Assembly: GCA_039029915.1 (NCBI GenBank)
Contig: JBCCFD010000348.1
Coordinates: 1-8,741 of the forward strand
DNA: 8,741 bases
Reading direction: 5' to 3'
Origin: QQUD01 sp039029915
Lineage (GTDB): Bacteria; Chloroflexota; Anaerolineae; Promineifilales; Promineifilaceae
The position numbers were made by a program, and so were the translations under genes. A model generated the notes under the pieces. That model did no database searches. It saw nothing but the letters and a program-made list of their open reading frames with translations, and had not been told where the DNA came from. Each line of letters starts with the position of its first letter. Position 1 is the stretch's first letter. Below are positions 1 through 6,789 of the stretch, one piece after another.

Positions 1-2
1 TC

Positions 3-152
3 GCGCTGTGGGCCGCCGTTCTCTGGCTGGCAGGTCCCGCTCAGGCCGAGTGGCGCCACGCCATGGCCATGCACGGCAACCCGGCTAACGCGGCTGGATT
101 TAAGCTATTAACCAATTACCAATTACCAATAACTATTCTAAATTTTATTTAA
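3..152 (+). pseudogene. Truncated 5' fragment resembling an oligopeptide/microcin-C-type ABC solute-binding protein
   Basis: An open frame enters from the left edge and stops with TAA at 150-152. Its first part reads like the end of a signal peptide (ALWAAVLWLAGPAQA, plausible cleavage after AQA). It continues EWRHAMAMHGNPANAAGF, which resembles the mature N-terminus of YejA-like periplasmic substrate-binding proteins, where a HAxAMHGxP...F segment follows the signal peptide. The similarity ends near base 103. The remaining residues come from AT-rich, repeat-containing DNA and look non-coding. GC content falls from about 71% in bases 1-100 to about 20% in 101-150. The family match is from memory of a short motif, so it is tentative. 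It could be a decayed gene, a contig-joining artefact, or chance. Confidence 0.33.
111..131. repeat. Three tandem copies of a 7-bp unit (ACCAATT)
   Basis: Bases 111-117 and 118-124 are ACCAATT and 125-131 is ACCAATA, a short heptameric tandem repeat. It lies just downstream of the amt stop codon (read on the minus strand) and just after the GC-composition break. Short heptad repeats of this kind are common intergenic low-complexity elements in some bacteria. No function can be assigned. No terminator hairpin for amt is visible between 103 and 169. Confidence 0.7.
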
Positions 153-169
153 TCAAGAGAATATTATCA

Positions 170-1516
170 CTAATCTCCACTCGTGGCGATGGTCGTACCA
201 AACTCTGGATAGTTGACTGCACCATGTTCGCTGAGGTCCAATCCTTCCAGCTCTTCTTTCTCTGATACGCGGAGGATGCCAGCCGCTTTCAAAGCATAGA
301 AGACAAGGCCCATCGTAACGAATGCCCAAGCACAGTAAACAACTGAACCAATTAGCTGGACACCCAAGTTGGCTGGACCAAATAGAGCGGCAGCAATACC
401 ACCCCAGATACCGCACAAACCGTGTACTGGCCATGCGCCAACTGGGTCGTCAATTTTTACTTTTTCAAGGAATACCATACCGCCAACAACCAGTGCTCCA
501 GCAATACCACCGATGAAGAGAGCAGAGAAGTTTGAAACGATATCAGCATTGGCTGTAATACCCACCAACCCAGCTAGCATACCGTTCAAAGCATACCCAA
601 TGTCTGGTTTACCGGATGACATGAACGTGGAGATTGCAGTTGCCACAACAGCACCCGCACAAGCGGCTAAAAATGTATTAACAGCTACCGTCACGACCGC
701 GATTGTGTTTGCCTCACCTGTCATTGCCAAAACAGAGCCTGGATTAAAACCGAACCAACCAATCAGAAGGATGAAAACACCTAAGGTTGCTGCAGTAATA
801 TTATGTCCAGGTAGGCCATTGCTTGTGCCGTCCTTGTTAAACCGACCGATACGTGGGCCTAAAATCATTGCCCCAGCTAGACCAGCAAACCCACCAACCG
901 CGTGCACAATCAAAGAACCTGCAAAATCATGGAAGCCCATTGCTGACAAGAAACCACCACCCCACTGCCAGGAGCCAGCAATTGGGTAAATCAAACCAGT
1001 TAATGCTGCACTATAAACGAGATACGAGCGGAACTGCATACGTCCAGCTACGGCCCCTGAAACGATAGTTGCTGCAGTCGCCGCAAATGCCACCTGGAAC
1101 AAGAAGTCTGTTTGATAATGGGGGAAGTAACCAGCATCTAAAGCATCTTGTCCGGGAATACCGACACCACCAAAACCGATAAACCCGTTAAAATCACCTG
1201 GGTACATAATTTGGTACCCAATGAGGAAATAAAGAATTGCGCCAACACCCATATCCATAATGTTTTTGAACAAGATATTGATTGTGTTTTTACCGCTATT
1301 GAAACCTGATTCAACGAGTGCAAAACCGGCCTGCATGAATAAAACCAAAACCGCTGCGATGAACATCGTTAAATTGTCAATTGCAAAGGCGATTTCTTCA
1401 TTCGTAAAGCCTTCTTGGGCAAAAACGGTGCTTGTTACTGAAAAAGCAACCGCCATTAGGATTGCCGATAGTGCCACTCGCCATAGACGTTTTGAAACAT
1501 GATATTGAGGTAACAT
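170..1516 (-). CDS. amt: Ammonium transporter (Amt/MEP/Rh family)
   Basis: A 448-residue inner-membrane channel for ammonium uptake. Residues 1-33 look like a cleavable signal peptide (basic VSKRLWR, hydrophobic core, VFA then QE), followed by about 11 membrane segments between residues 46 and 410. Pore residues align with E. coli AmtB: the Phe gate F140/F144, W185 in WQWGGG, D197 in HDFAG, the twin histidines H205 and H365 (PVHGLCG), and F257 in GWFGFNPGS. The spacings F144-W185, W185-D197 and D197-H205 equal those of AmtB. The tail GLDLSEHG...YPEF is the conserved cytosolic part that contacts PII/GlnK proteins, so post-translational gating is likely, although no glnK is in the window. The start ATG has AGGAG seven bases upstream. 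It is transcribed divergently from gltBD, consistent with shared nitrogen control. The full length and intact motifs suggest a functional gene. Confidence 0.97.
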   Translation of the reverse strand: MLPQYHVSKRLWRVALSAILMAVAFSVTSTVFAQEGFTNEEIAFAIDNLTMFIAAVLVLFMQAGFALVESGFNSGKNTINILFKNIMDMGVGAILYFLIGYQIMYPGDFNGFIGFGGVGIPGQDALDAGYFPHYQTDFLFQVAFAATAATIVSGAVAGRMQFRSYLVYSAALTGLIYPIAGSWQWGGGFLSAMGFHDFAGSLIVHAVGGFAGLAGAMILGPRIGRFNKDGTSNGLPGHNITAATLGVFILLIGWFGFNPGSVLAMTGEANTIAVVTVAVNTFLAACAGAVVATAISTFMSSGKPDIGYALNGMLAGLVGITANADIVSNFSALFIGGIAGALVVGGMVFLEKVKIDDPVGAWPVHGLCGIWGGIAAALFGPANLGVQLIGSVVYCAWAFVTMGLVFYALKAAGILRVSEKEELEGLDLSEHGAVNYPEFGTTIATSGD

Positions 1517-1523
1517 TTAATTT

Positions 1524-1528
1524 CTCCT
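1524..1528 (-). promoter_or_regulatory. Shine-Dalgarno of amt
   Basis: On the minus strand AGGAG lies 7 bases before the ATG at 1516-1514. This supports that start over any internal methionine, as does the signal peptide that begins immediately after it. Confidence 0.8.
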
Positions 1529-1590
1529 AAAAATTTCTTCAATCTTCTTCCAAATTATTTTGCAGCCATGCGTTTTGCTAGAAACAAAAA

Positions 1591-1643
1591 ACGCCTGGGA
1601 AATGACTGTTTTGCAGGTTCCAAAATAATCATTTCTCAGGCGT
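1591..1643 (-). terminator. Terminator-like hairpin in the amt 5' leader (possible attenuator)
   Basis: Arms 1591-1605 (ACGCCTGGGAAATGA) and 1629-1643 (TCATTTCTCAGGCGT) are complementary at 14 of 15 positions. A further 5-bp TTTTG/CAAAA stem lies inside the loop. Read on the minus strand, the GC-rich base of the stem is followed at once by TTTTTTGTTT, the form of a rho-independent terminator. It sits about 75 bp upstream of the amt start and is oriented with amt, so it cannot be the end of gltB. An attenuator of amt is the simplest reading; termination of an unseen transcript is the alternative. On the minus-strand RNA the single mismatch is A-C; on the plus strand it would be a G-U pair. Confidence 0.5.
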
Positions 1644-1704
1644 CTTGGCCAAAAATAATTTTGTTTTTCAAGTGCTTGTTCTGTAATTCACAAGCGATGA
1701 ATCA

Positions 1705-1734
1705 ATTCTATCGTCATAAATACCAACCCAACAA
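1705..1734 (-). promoter_or_regulatory. Weak promoter candidate for amt
   Basis: The minus strand reads TTGTTG (1734-1729), 18 bases, then TAGAAT (1710-1705). The -10 box matches the consensus at 5 of 6 positions and the -35 at 3 of 6. A start near 1698 would give a leader of about 180 nt that includes the 1591-1643 hairpin. No sigma-54 GG-N10-GC element was found upstream of amt. Confidence 0.3.
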
Positions 1735-1811
1735 CCGTACAAATTGAACAAACTTTTTTCATGTTTTGTTGAAAAAATGCGCAAATTGCACAATCGAATT
1801 TTATGTCAATC

Positions 1812-1857
1812 TATAAATTTTTGTTGGATAACGGCCGTTTTTTGCAAAAAATTTATA
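1812..1857. repeat. Nested inverted repeats in the centre of the divergent region
   Basis: TATAAATTTTT (1812-1822) and AAAAATTTATA (1847-1857) form a perfect 11-bp inverted repeat. Between them lie the 10-bp palindrome AACGGCCGTT (1830-1839) and the 14-bp palindrome TTTTTTGCAAAAAA (1838-1851), which partly overlaps the right arm. The position between two divergent promoters suits a bent or looped regulatory segment. No binding protein can be named. Confidence 0.55.
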
Positions 1858-1927
1858 AAAAACCATCTTTTTAGTTGATCTAGCACAATAAATTTAGGTC
1901 ATTTTATCAAAACTATACAAATCGATG

Positions 1928-1966
1928 ATTGTGAATTTGTACACAATGACAAGTGTCACTTTGACA
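1928..1966. promoter_or_regulatory. Operator-like dyads upstream of gltB
   Basis: Two adjacent symmetric elements are visible. ATTGTG-N8-CACAAT spans 1928-1947 with 6-bp arms, a geometry similar to CRP-family or LacI-type sites. TGACA-AG-TGTCA-CTT-TGACA spans 1947-1966, three alternating 5-bp half-sites whose last copy overlaps the -35 hexamer. A further dyad ATGAT-CCT-ATCAT (1969-1981) lies inside the promoter spacer. A regulator bound there could repress gltB. The regulator's identity is unknown and the sites are unproven. Confidence 0.4.
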
Positions 1967-1988
1967 GTATGATCCTATCATCTATTAG
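1961..1988 (+). promoter_or_regulatory. Sigma-70-type promoter candidate for gltBD
   Basis: A perfect -35 hexamer TTGACA (1961-1966) is followed after 16 bases by TATTAG (1983-1988), a 4-of-6 match to the -10 consensus. Transcription would start near 1995, leaving a leader of about 100 nt before gltB. Confidence 0.45.
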
Positions 1989-2003
1989 CTAGGGAAGAAG
2001 GCA

Positions 2004-2041
2004 TTCTGAACTACGTTCAGAAAAATCTGCGGAAAACCGCA
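2004..2041 (+). promoter_or_regulatory. Two tandem hairpins in the gltB leader
   Basis: TTCTGAAC-TAC-GTTCAGAA (2004-2022) is a perfect 8-bp stem with a 3-nt loop. TGCGG-AAAA-CCGCA (2028-2041) is a perfect 5-bp stem with an AAAA loop. Both lie between the promoter candidate and the gltB Shine-Dalgarno. Neither is followed by a T-run, so they are not terminators. They may stabilise the mRNA or form part of a regulatory leader. They do not match a known riboswitch that I can recognise. Confidence 0.45.
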
Positions 2042-2082
2042 TCACGCTCTACAACATTGCACTTTACCATATTTGTTAGGCT

Positions 2083-2087
2083 AGGAG
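2083..2087 (+). promoter_or_regulatory. Shine-Dalgarno deciding the gltB start
   Basis: AGGAG lies 8 bases before the ATG at 2096. The same frame is open to a TTG at 2057, but that codon has no ribosome site and would place this AGGAG inside the gene. The ATG at 2096 is therefore preferred. Confidence 0.85.
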
Positions 2088-2095
2088 ACGAAGAG

Positions 2096-5000
2096 ATGAA
2101 TGATAATCAAGCGCACGCACCCCTCTCGGAAGACAGTGACCAGGCGAGCAACGGCCGTTTCATCAAACATTACCCTAAACCCCAAGGCTTATACGATCCG
2201 ATCAACGAGAAAGACGCCTGCGGCATGGGCTTTATTGTCGATATGAACGGCGGACGATCCCATAAAATCGTCAAAGATGCGCTTACTATCCTAGCCAATT
2301 TAACACATCGCGGTGCCAAAGGCGCTGATGCCAACACGGGAGATGGCGCCGGTATCCTTCTCCAAATTCCACACAGGTTTTTCCAAAAGAAATTAAATAT
2401 CACCCTGCCCAATCCAAACGAGTATGGCGTTGGCATGCTATTCTTGCCAAAAGACGAGCTATTGCGACAGCATTGTCGACAGCAACTGCAGCAGATTGTC
2501 CAAGAAGAAGGACAGCAGATTTTGGGATGGCGAGATGTGCCAACCAACAGTCAAAATTTAGGGGAAGCCGCCCTTTCAGCAGAGCCATTTATCCAACAGC
2601 TATTTATTCAAAAAAACGAGAACATTGATTTAGAAACAGACCCGCTGGGGTTTGAGCGTAAGCTTTTTGTTATTCGCAAGAGAGCTGAACATGAAATAGC
2701 TAAACTAGTTGGTGGTGAGCCGTTCTACTTCTCAAGCTTATCGAGCCGAACAATCGTTTACAAAGGCATGCTGCTGTCTGAACAGCTTGAGGATTATTAC
2801 GTTGACCTAAAAGATGAGGCTGTTGATACAGGCTTAGCCCTGGTTCACTCTCGCTTTAGTACCAACACCTTCCCAAACTGGGAGCGTGCCCATCCGTATC
2901 GATACGTGATTCACAATGGTGAAATCAATACCGTTAAAGGGAATGAGAACTGGATGCGCGCTCGTTCTGCTCTCTTTGAGTCGCAGGTTTTTAAAGACGA
3001 TTTAGAGAAGCTGCTCCCCATCATTGACCCAGCCAATAGCGACACCGGTAAATTTGACAATACGCTTGAGCTTTTAACGCTGTCTGGTCGTTCGATTGAG
3101 CATGCGGTCATGATGATGATTCCTGAACCTTGGGAAAAACACAGCGAGATGTCACCGGAAAAGCGGGCCTTCTACCGGTTCCACAGCATGATGATGGAAC
3201 CTTGGGACGGTCCTGCTTCAATTGGTTTTACAGACGGCATTCGCGTGGGGGCAGTTTTGGATCGAAACGGTTTACGGCCGTCTCGCTACATCGTCACGAA
3301 AGACAACCAAGTAATCATGGCGTCAGAAGTTGGCGTTTTAGAAGTTGATCCAACCGACGTGGCCTACAAAGGACGTCTCCAACCCGGGCGCATGCTGCTG
3401 GTTGACAGCGATCAGGGGCGCATCATCTCAGATGAAGAGCTAAAAAACAGTATCGCTCAGGCAGAACCCTATCAGCAGTGGCTTGATGAACATTTAATCA
3501 AGATAAATGAAATTGAACTAGATGATAAAGATGCACAAACCTTAGGAATTGACGCCCCCCCGCTCATTCAGCAGCAGCAAGCGTTCGGGTACACCTTCGA
3601 AGATCTACGCATTTTGCTAGCGCCGATGATTCGGGATGGCAAAGAAGCCCTTGGGTCAATGGGAGACGACACTCCCCTAGCGGTATTGTCTGATAAGCCT
3701 CAATCTCTATTTAATTACTTCAAACAGCTCTTTGCTCAAGTTACAAATCCCCCCATCGACGCCATTCGGGAACAACTAATCACGAGCGCCTTCACGCTTT
3801 TAGGCTCAGAAGGCAATTTATTGCACCCGACTCCCGAGGTAGCGCGCCGCATCCATTTGAATCAACCCATTTTGACGAATCAGAATTTGGCAAAATTACG
3901 CCATATTACTATCGCTGGCTTTAAATCAACCACGCTACCCATTTTATATAATCCACAAGAGGGTGGAGCCGGTATTGAAGAAGCAATGGCGCAGCTTTTT
4001 GAAGCGGCTGACAAAGCGATTGCGGCAGGATTTAATCTACTAATTTTGTCCGATAGAGGCATTAGCCGAACACAAGCGGGAGTACCTGCCTTATTAGCAA
4101 CGGCTGGTTTGCATCATCATCTTATTCGGCAAGGTAGCCGAACGAAGGTGAGCTTAATTGTGGAATCAGGTGAGCCGCGAGAGGTTCATCACTTTGCTAC
4201 CCTGCTCGGTTTTGGGGCAGATGCCATCAATCCCTACTTGGCATACGCCTCAATTCAAGGCATTTTGAACAAAAGATTTGTGGTAAATATCTCACTTGAA
4301 GAAGCAGAGGATAAGTTTGTTAAAGCCGTTGTGACGGGTGTTATTAAAATTTTATCGAAGATGGGCATTTCTACCATCCAAAGCTATCGAGGTGCCCAAA
4401 TTTTTGAAGCGCTTGGGCTTCACCAAGATGTTGTCGATAAATATTTCACAGGCACACCATCTCGCATCGCTGGGTCCGATATGGAAACGATTGGTAAAGA
4501 GGTTTCTATTCGCCACACGGCCGCTTTTCCGGAACGGCCGTCTAACGGACACGCCCTACCCGCTGGTGGCAAGTACCAGTTCCGCGAAGAGGGTGAATAT
4601 CATCTGTTCAATCCATCCACCATTCATCGTCTTCAGCACGCCGTACGCAATAACGATTACGATGCGTATAAAAAATACGCCGCCGATGTCAACGGCCGTT
4701 CAGAGCAGTTTGCCACCCTGCGCGGTCTATTCAAACTCAAAAAACGGGCCCCTATACCTATAGGTGAAGTTGAGTCAATCGCAGAAATTTGCAAAAGATT
4801 CAAAACTGGGGCCATGTCATATGGCTCAATCAGCAAAGAGGCGCATGAATCATTGGCTATCGCCATGAATCGCGTTGGCGGCAGGAGCAACACCGGCGAA
4901 GGTGGCGAAGATCCCGACCGCTTTATCCCCGATGCTAACGGGGATTCTCGCATGTCAGCGATTAAGCAAGTGGCCAGCGGACGCTTTGGCGTCACCAGCG

Positions 5001-6745
5001 AATACTTGGTCAATGCCCGCGAAATACAAATTAAAATGGCGCAGGGCGCTAAGCCTGGCGAAGGCGGACAGCTCCCTGGAAAAAAAGTGTATCCGTGGAT
5101 TGCGAAGACCCGTCACTCGACACCAGGGGTGGGTTTAATTTCACCACCCCCTCACCACGACATTTACTCAATCGAAGATTTAGCCCAGCTGATTTACGAT
5201 CTGAAAAATGCCAATCGTCACGCCCGCATCAACGTCAAGCTTGTTTCGGAGGTCGGGGTTGGCACCATTGCGGCCGGCGTGGCCAAAGGGCATGCTGATG
5301 TGATCCTGGTAAGCGGTTCTGATGGCGGTACGGGGGCCTCCCCTCAAACGAGCATTAAACATGCTGGGCTACCTTGGGAACTGGGAGTAGCTGAAACACA
5401 CCAAACCTTGCTCCTGAATAAATTGCGGGACCGCGTTGTCGTTGAAACGGACGGGCAGCTCAAAACGGGGCGCGATGTCATTATTGCAGCCCTGCTCGGC
5501 GCAGAAGAGTTTGGCTTTGCCACCGCGCCGCTCGTTTCGCTTGGCTGTATTATGATGCGGGTTTGCCATTTGAACACCTGCCCAGTGGGGGTGGCCACCC
5601 AAGACCCCAAACTACGGGCTAAATTCCAAGGCGACCCACAGCACGTGGTCAACTTTATGCACTTTATCGCCCAAGATATGCGCGAAATGATGGCAGAGCT
5701 TGGCGTCAGGTCAATCAATGAACTCGTTGGCCGCACAGACTTTTTGGAAACGAGCGATGCGATTGCTCATTGGAAACATCAGGGAATCGATATTTCACCC
5801 ATTTTGTATCAGCCTGATGTGGATGACTCTGTTGGCCGCTATAAAATGGTGGAACAAGACCATGAGCTTGAAAAGACGCTTGATTTCCAAACCCTACTCG
5901 ATTTGTGCCAACCAGCCATCGAAGAAGGCGTACCCGTAACGGCAACGCTTCCAATCCATAATATCAATCGGACGGTAGGCACGATGGTGGGTAGCGAGGT
6001 CACAAAGCGATATGGTGCCAATGGTCTCCCAGAAGACACCATTCATTTGAAATTTAACGGATCTGCTGGGCAAAGCTTTGGGGCCTTTATTCCCAAGGGG
6101 ATGACGCTCGAACTGGAAGGGGATGCCAACGATTACTTTGGCAAAGGGTTGTCTGGCGGTAAATTAATGGCATATCCCCCTAAAGAAGCCTCTTTTAAGG
6201 CGGAAGAAAATATTATTATCGGCAATGTGGCTTTTTACGGAGCGACCGGCGGCCAAGCGTTTGTGCGAGGGATGGCTGGTGAACGGTTCTGCGTGCGTAA
6301 CAGTGGCTTAACGGCCGTTGTTGAAGGCGTCGGCGATCACGGCTGCGAGTATATGACAGGCGGACAGGTGGTTGTTCTTGGAAAAACGGGACGCAACTTC
6401 GCAGCGGGTATGTCTGGCGGTATTGCGTATGTGCTTGATGAAGATGGCTCTTTTTACGGCCGTTGCAACACCGAAATGGTTGACCTCACCAGCATCACCG
6501 ATCCGAATGAGCTTAAAAACCTGCTCAATATTATTAAAGCCCATGCCGAAACCACCGGCAGCACCGTCGCCAAACACATTATCGATAAATGGCCTCAGCA
6601 TAAAAACCACTTTGTGAAAGTACTCCCACGCGATTACAAAAAGATGCTCGATGCCTTCAAGCATATTGAGTCCACGACCGACTTGGCTGGCGATGACCTC
6701 GCCATGGCGGCATTTCAACACAGTCAACAACTTGTAAAAGCGTAA
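2096..6745 (+). CDS. gltB: Glutamate synthase (NADPH-type) large/alpha subunit
   Basis: A 1549-residue cytosolic enzyme that converts glutamine and 2-oxoglutarate to two glutamates with electrons from GltD. A propeptide of 41 residues precedes the nucleophile Cys42 (DACGMGF), which becomes the N-terminus after self-cleavage. The type II glutamine amidotransferase domain (42 to about 450) keeps R253, N274-G275 (HNGEINT) and D316. The central linking domain is at about 490-790. The FMN-binding synthase barrel is at about 830-1230, with GAMSYGSIS, NTGEGGEDPDR and SGSDGGTGASP. The 3Fe-4S cysteines are C1151, C1157 and C1162 (CIMMRVCHLNTC). The C-terminal beta-helix (about 1300-1500) has the Gly-rich repeats of the GXGXG domain. 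Length is close to the usual 1480-1530 residues of bacterial alpha subunits. It is followed by gltD after 44 bases, clearly one operon. No missing residue or frameshift is seen. Confidence 0.98.
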   Translation: MNDNQAHAPLSEDSDQASNGRFIKHYPKPQGLYDPINEKDACGMGFIVDMNGGRSHKIVKDALTILANLTHRGAKGADANTGDGAGILLQIPHRFFQKKLNITLPNPNEYGVGMLFLPKDELLRQHCRQQLQQIVQEEGQQILGWRDVPTNSQNLGEAALSAEPFIQQLFIQKNENIDLETDPLGFERKLFVIRKRAEHEIAKLVGGEPFYFSSLSSRTIVYKGMLLSEQLEDYYVDLKDEAVDTGLALVHSRFSTNTFPNWERAHPYRYVIHNGEINTVKGNENWMRARSALFESQVFKDDLEKLLPIIDPANSDTGKFDNTLELLTLSGRSIEHAVMMMIPEPWEKHSEMSPEKRAFYRFHSMMMEPWDGPASIGFTDGIRVGAVLDRNGLRPSRYIVTKDNQVIMASEVGVLEVDPTDVAYKGRLQPGRMLLVDSDQGRIISDEELKNSIAQAEPYQQWLDEHLIKINEIELDDKDAQTLGIDAPPLIQQQQAFGYTFEDLRILLAPMIRDGKEALGSMGDDTPLAVLSDKPQSLFNYFKQLFAQVTNPPIDAIREQLITSAFTLLGSEGNLLHPTPEVARRIHLNQPILTNQNLAKLRHITIAGFKSTTLPILYNPQEGGAGIEEAMAQLFEAADKAIAAGFNLLILSDRGISRTQAGVPALLATAGLHHHLIRQGSRTKVSLIVESGEPREVHHFATLLGFGADAINPYLAYASIQGILNKRFVVNISLEEAEDKFVKAVVTGVIKILSKMGISTIQSYRGAQIFEALGLHQDVVDKYFTGTPSRIAGSDMETIGKEVSIRHTAAFPERPSNGHALPAGGKYQFREEGEYHLFNPSTIHRLQHAVRNNDYDAYKKYAADVNGRSEQFATLRGLFKLKKRAPIPIGEVESIAEICKRFKTGAMSYGSISKEAHESLAIAMNRVGGRSNTGEGGEDPDRFIPDANGDSRMSAIKQVASGRFGVTSEYLVNAREIQIKMAQGAKPGEGGQLPGKKVYPWIAKTRHSTPGVGLISPPPHHDIYSIEDLAQLIYDLKNANRHARINVKLVSEVGVGTIAAGVAKGHADVILVSGSDGGTGASPQTSIKHAGLPWELGVAETHQTLLLNKLRDRVVVETDGQLKTGRDVIIAALLGAEEFGFATAPLVSLGCIMMRVCHLNTCPVGVATQDPKLRAKFQGDPQHVVNFMHFIAQDMREMMAELGVRSINELVGRTDFLETSDAIAHWKHQGIDISPILYQPDVDDSVGRYKMVEQDHELEKTLDFQTLLDLCQPAIEEGVPVTATLPIHNINRTVGTMVGSEVTKRYGANGLPEDTIHLKFNGSAGQSFGAFIPKGMTLELEGDANDYFGKGLSGGKLMAYPPKEASFKAEENIIIGNVAFYGATGGQAFVRGMAGERFCVRNSGLTAVVEGVGDHGCEYMTGGQVVVLGKTGRNFAAGMSGGIAYVLDEDGSFYGRCNTEMVDLTSITDPNELKNLLNIIKAHAETTGSTVAKHIIDKWPQHKNHFVKVLPRDYKKMLDAFKHIESTTDLAGDDLAMAAFQHSQQLVKA

Positions 6746-6789
6746 AGGAGTGGGCTAAAGGTGTTGCGCCTCGCCCAGTTAGAAACAAA
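6746..6789 (+). promoter_or_regulatory. gltB-gltD spacer: distant Shine-Dalgarno plus hairpin
   Basis: A good AGGAG (6746-6750) follows the gltB stop directly but lies 39 bases before the gltD ATG, too far for normal initiation. The intervening bases fold: TGGGC (6751-6755) pairs with GCCCA (6773-6777), and inside it AGGTG pairs with CGCCT around a TTG loop, with one T-G pair. If folded, 12 bases (6778-6789) remain between the hairpin and the ATG, which would bring the Shine-Dalgarno near to usable distance. The bases just before the ATG contain no good ribosome site. Confidence 0.45.

Larger units (their letters stand above)
1517..2095. other. Divergent amt/gltB intergenic control region
   Basis: This is 579 bp of AT-rich DNA between the two start codons, with no convincing gene on either strand. 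From left to right it holds the amt Shine-Dalgarno, a long terminator-like hairpin (1591-1643), a weak amt promoter candidate (1705-1734), nested palindromes (1812-1857), several dyads and a promoter candidate for gltB (1928-1988), two small hairpins in the gltB leader (2004-2041) and the gltB Shine-Dalgarno. A 9-bp motif, AATTTGTAC, occurs on the minus strand at 1737-1745 and on the plus strand at 1934-1942. Each copy lies upstream of and in the same orientation as its nearest promoter candidate. Confidence 0.8.

Noticed and set aside
369..989. 206-codon open frame on the plus strand opposite amt
   Set aside because: It is fully antisense to a clearly functional amt, its translation is proline/alanine-rich without a recognisable domain, and it has no ribosome site. 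It is a reading-frame shadow.
1804..1809. TTGACA on the minus strand as the amt -35 box
   Set aside because: No acceptable -10 hexamer lies 15-19 bases downstream on that strand.
1821..1830. DnaA-box-like sequence (minus strand TTATCCAACA)
   Set aside because: It has an extra base relative to the TTATCCACA box, is a single copy, and there is no dnaA/dnaN context, so it is not an origin signal.
2004..2041. Glutamine riboswitch (glnA or downstream-peptide type) in the gltB leader
   Set aside because: A CGTTCA string is present, but the conserved purine-rich partner (GGACGGAAGTAGG-like) and the three-way architecture are not.
2057..2095. Longer gltB start at a TTG codon (13 extra residues)
   Set aside because: TTG at 2057 has no ribosome site, while ATG 2096 has AGGAG at an 8-base distance. 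The 41-residue propeptide from 2096 already matches family lengths.
5344..5736. 130-codon antisense frame in the FMN domain of gltB
   Set aside because: It lies opposite conserved gltB sequence, including the 3Fe-4S motif, and shows no domain or initiation signal.
6308..6730. 140-codon antisense frame opposite the end of gltB
   Set aside because: It is antisense to the conserved GXGXG domain, and its composition is explained by gltB codon use on the other strand.
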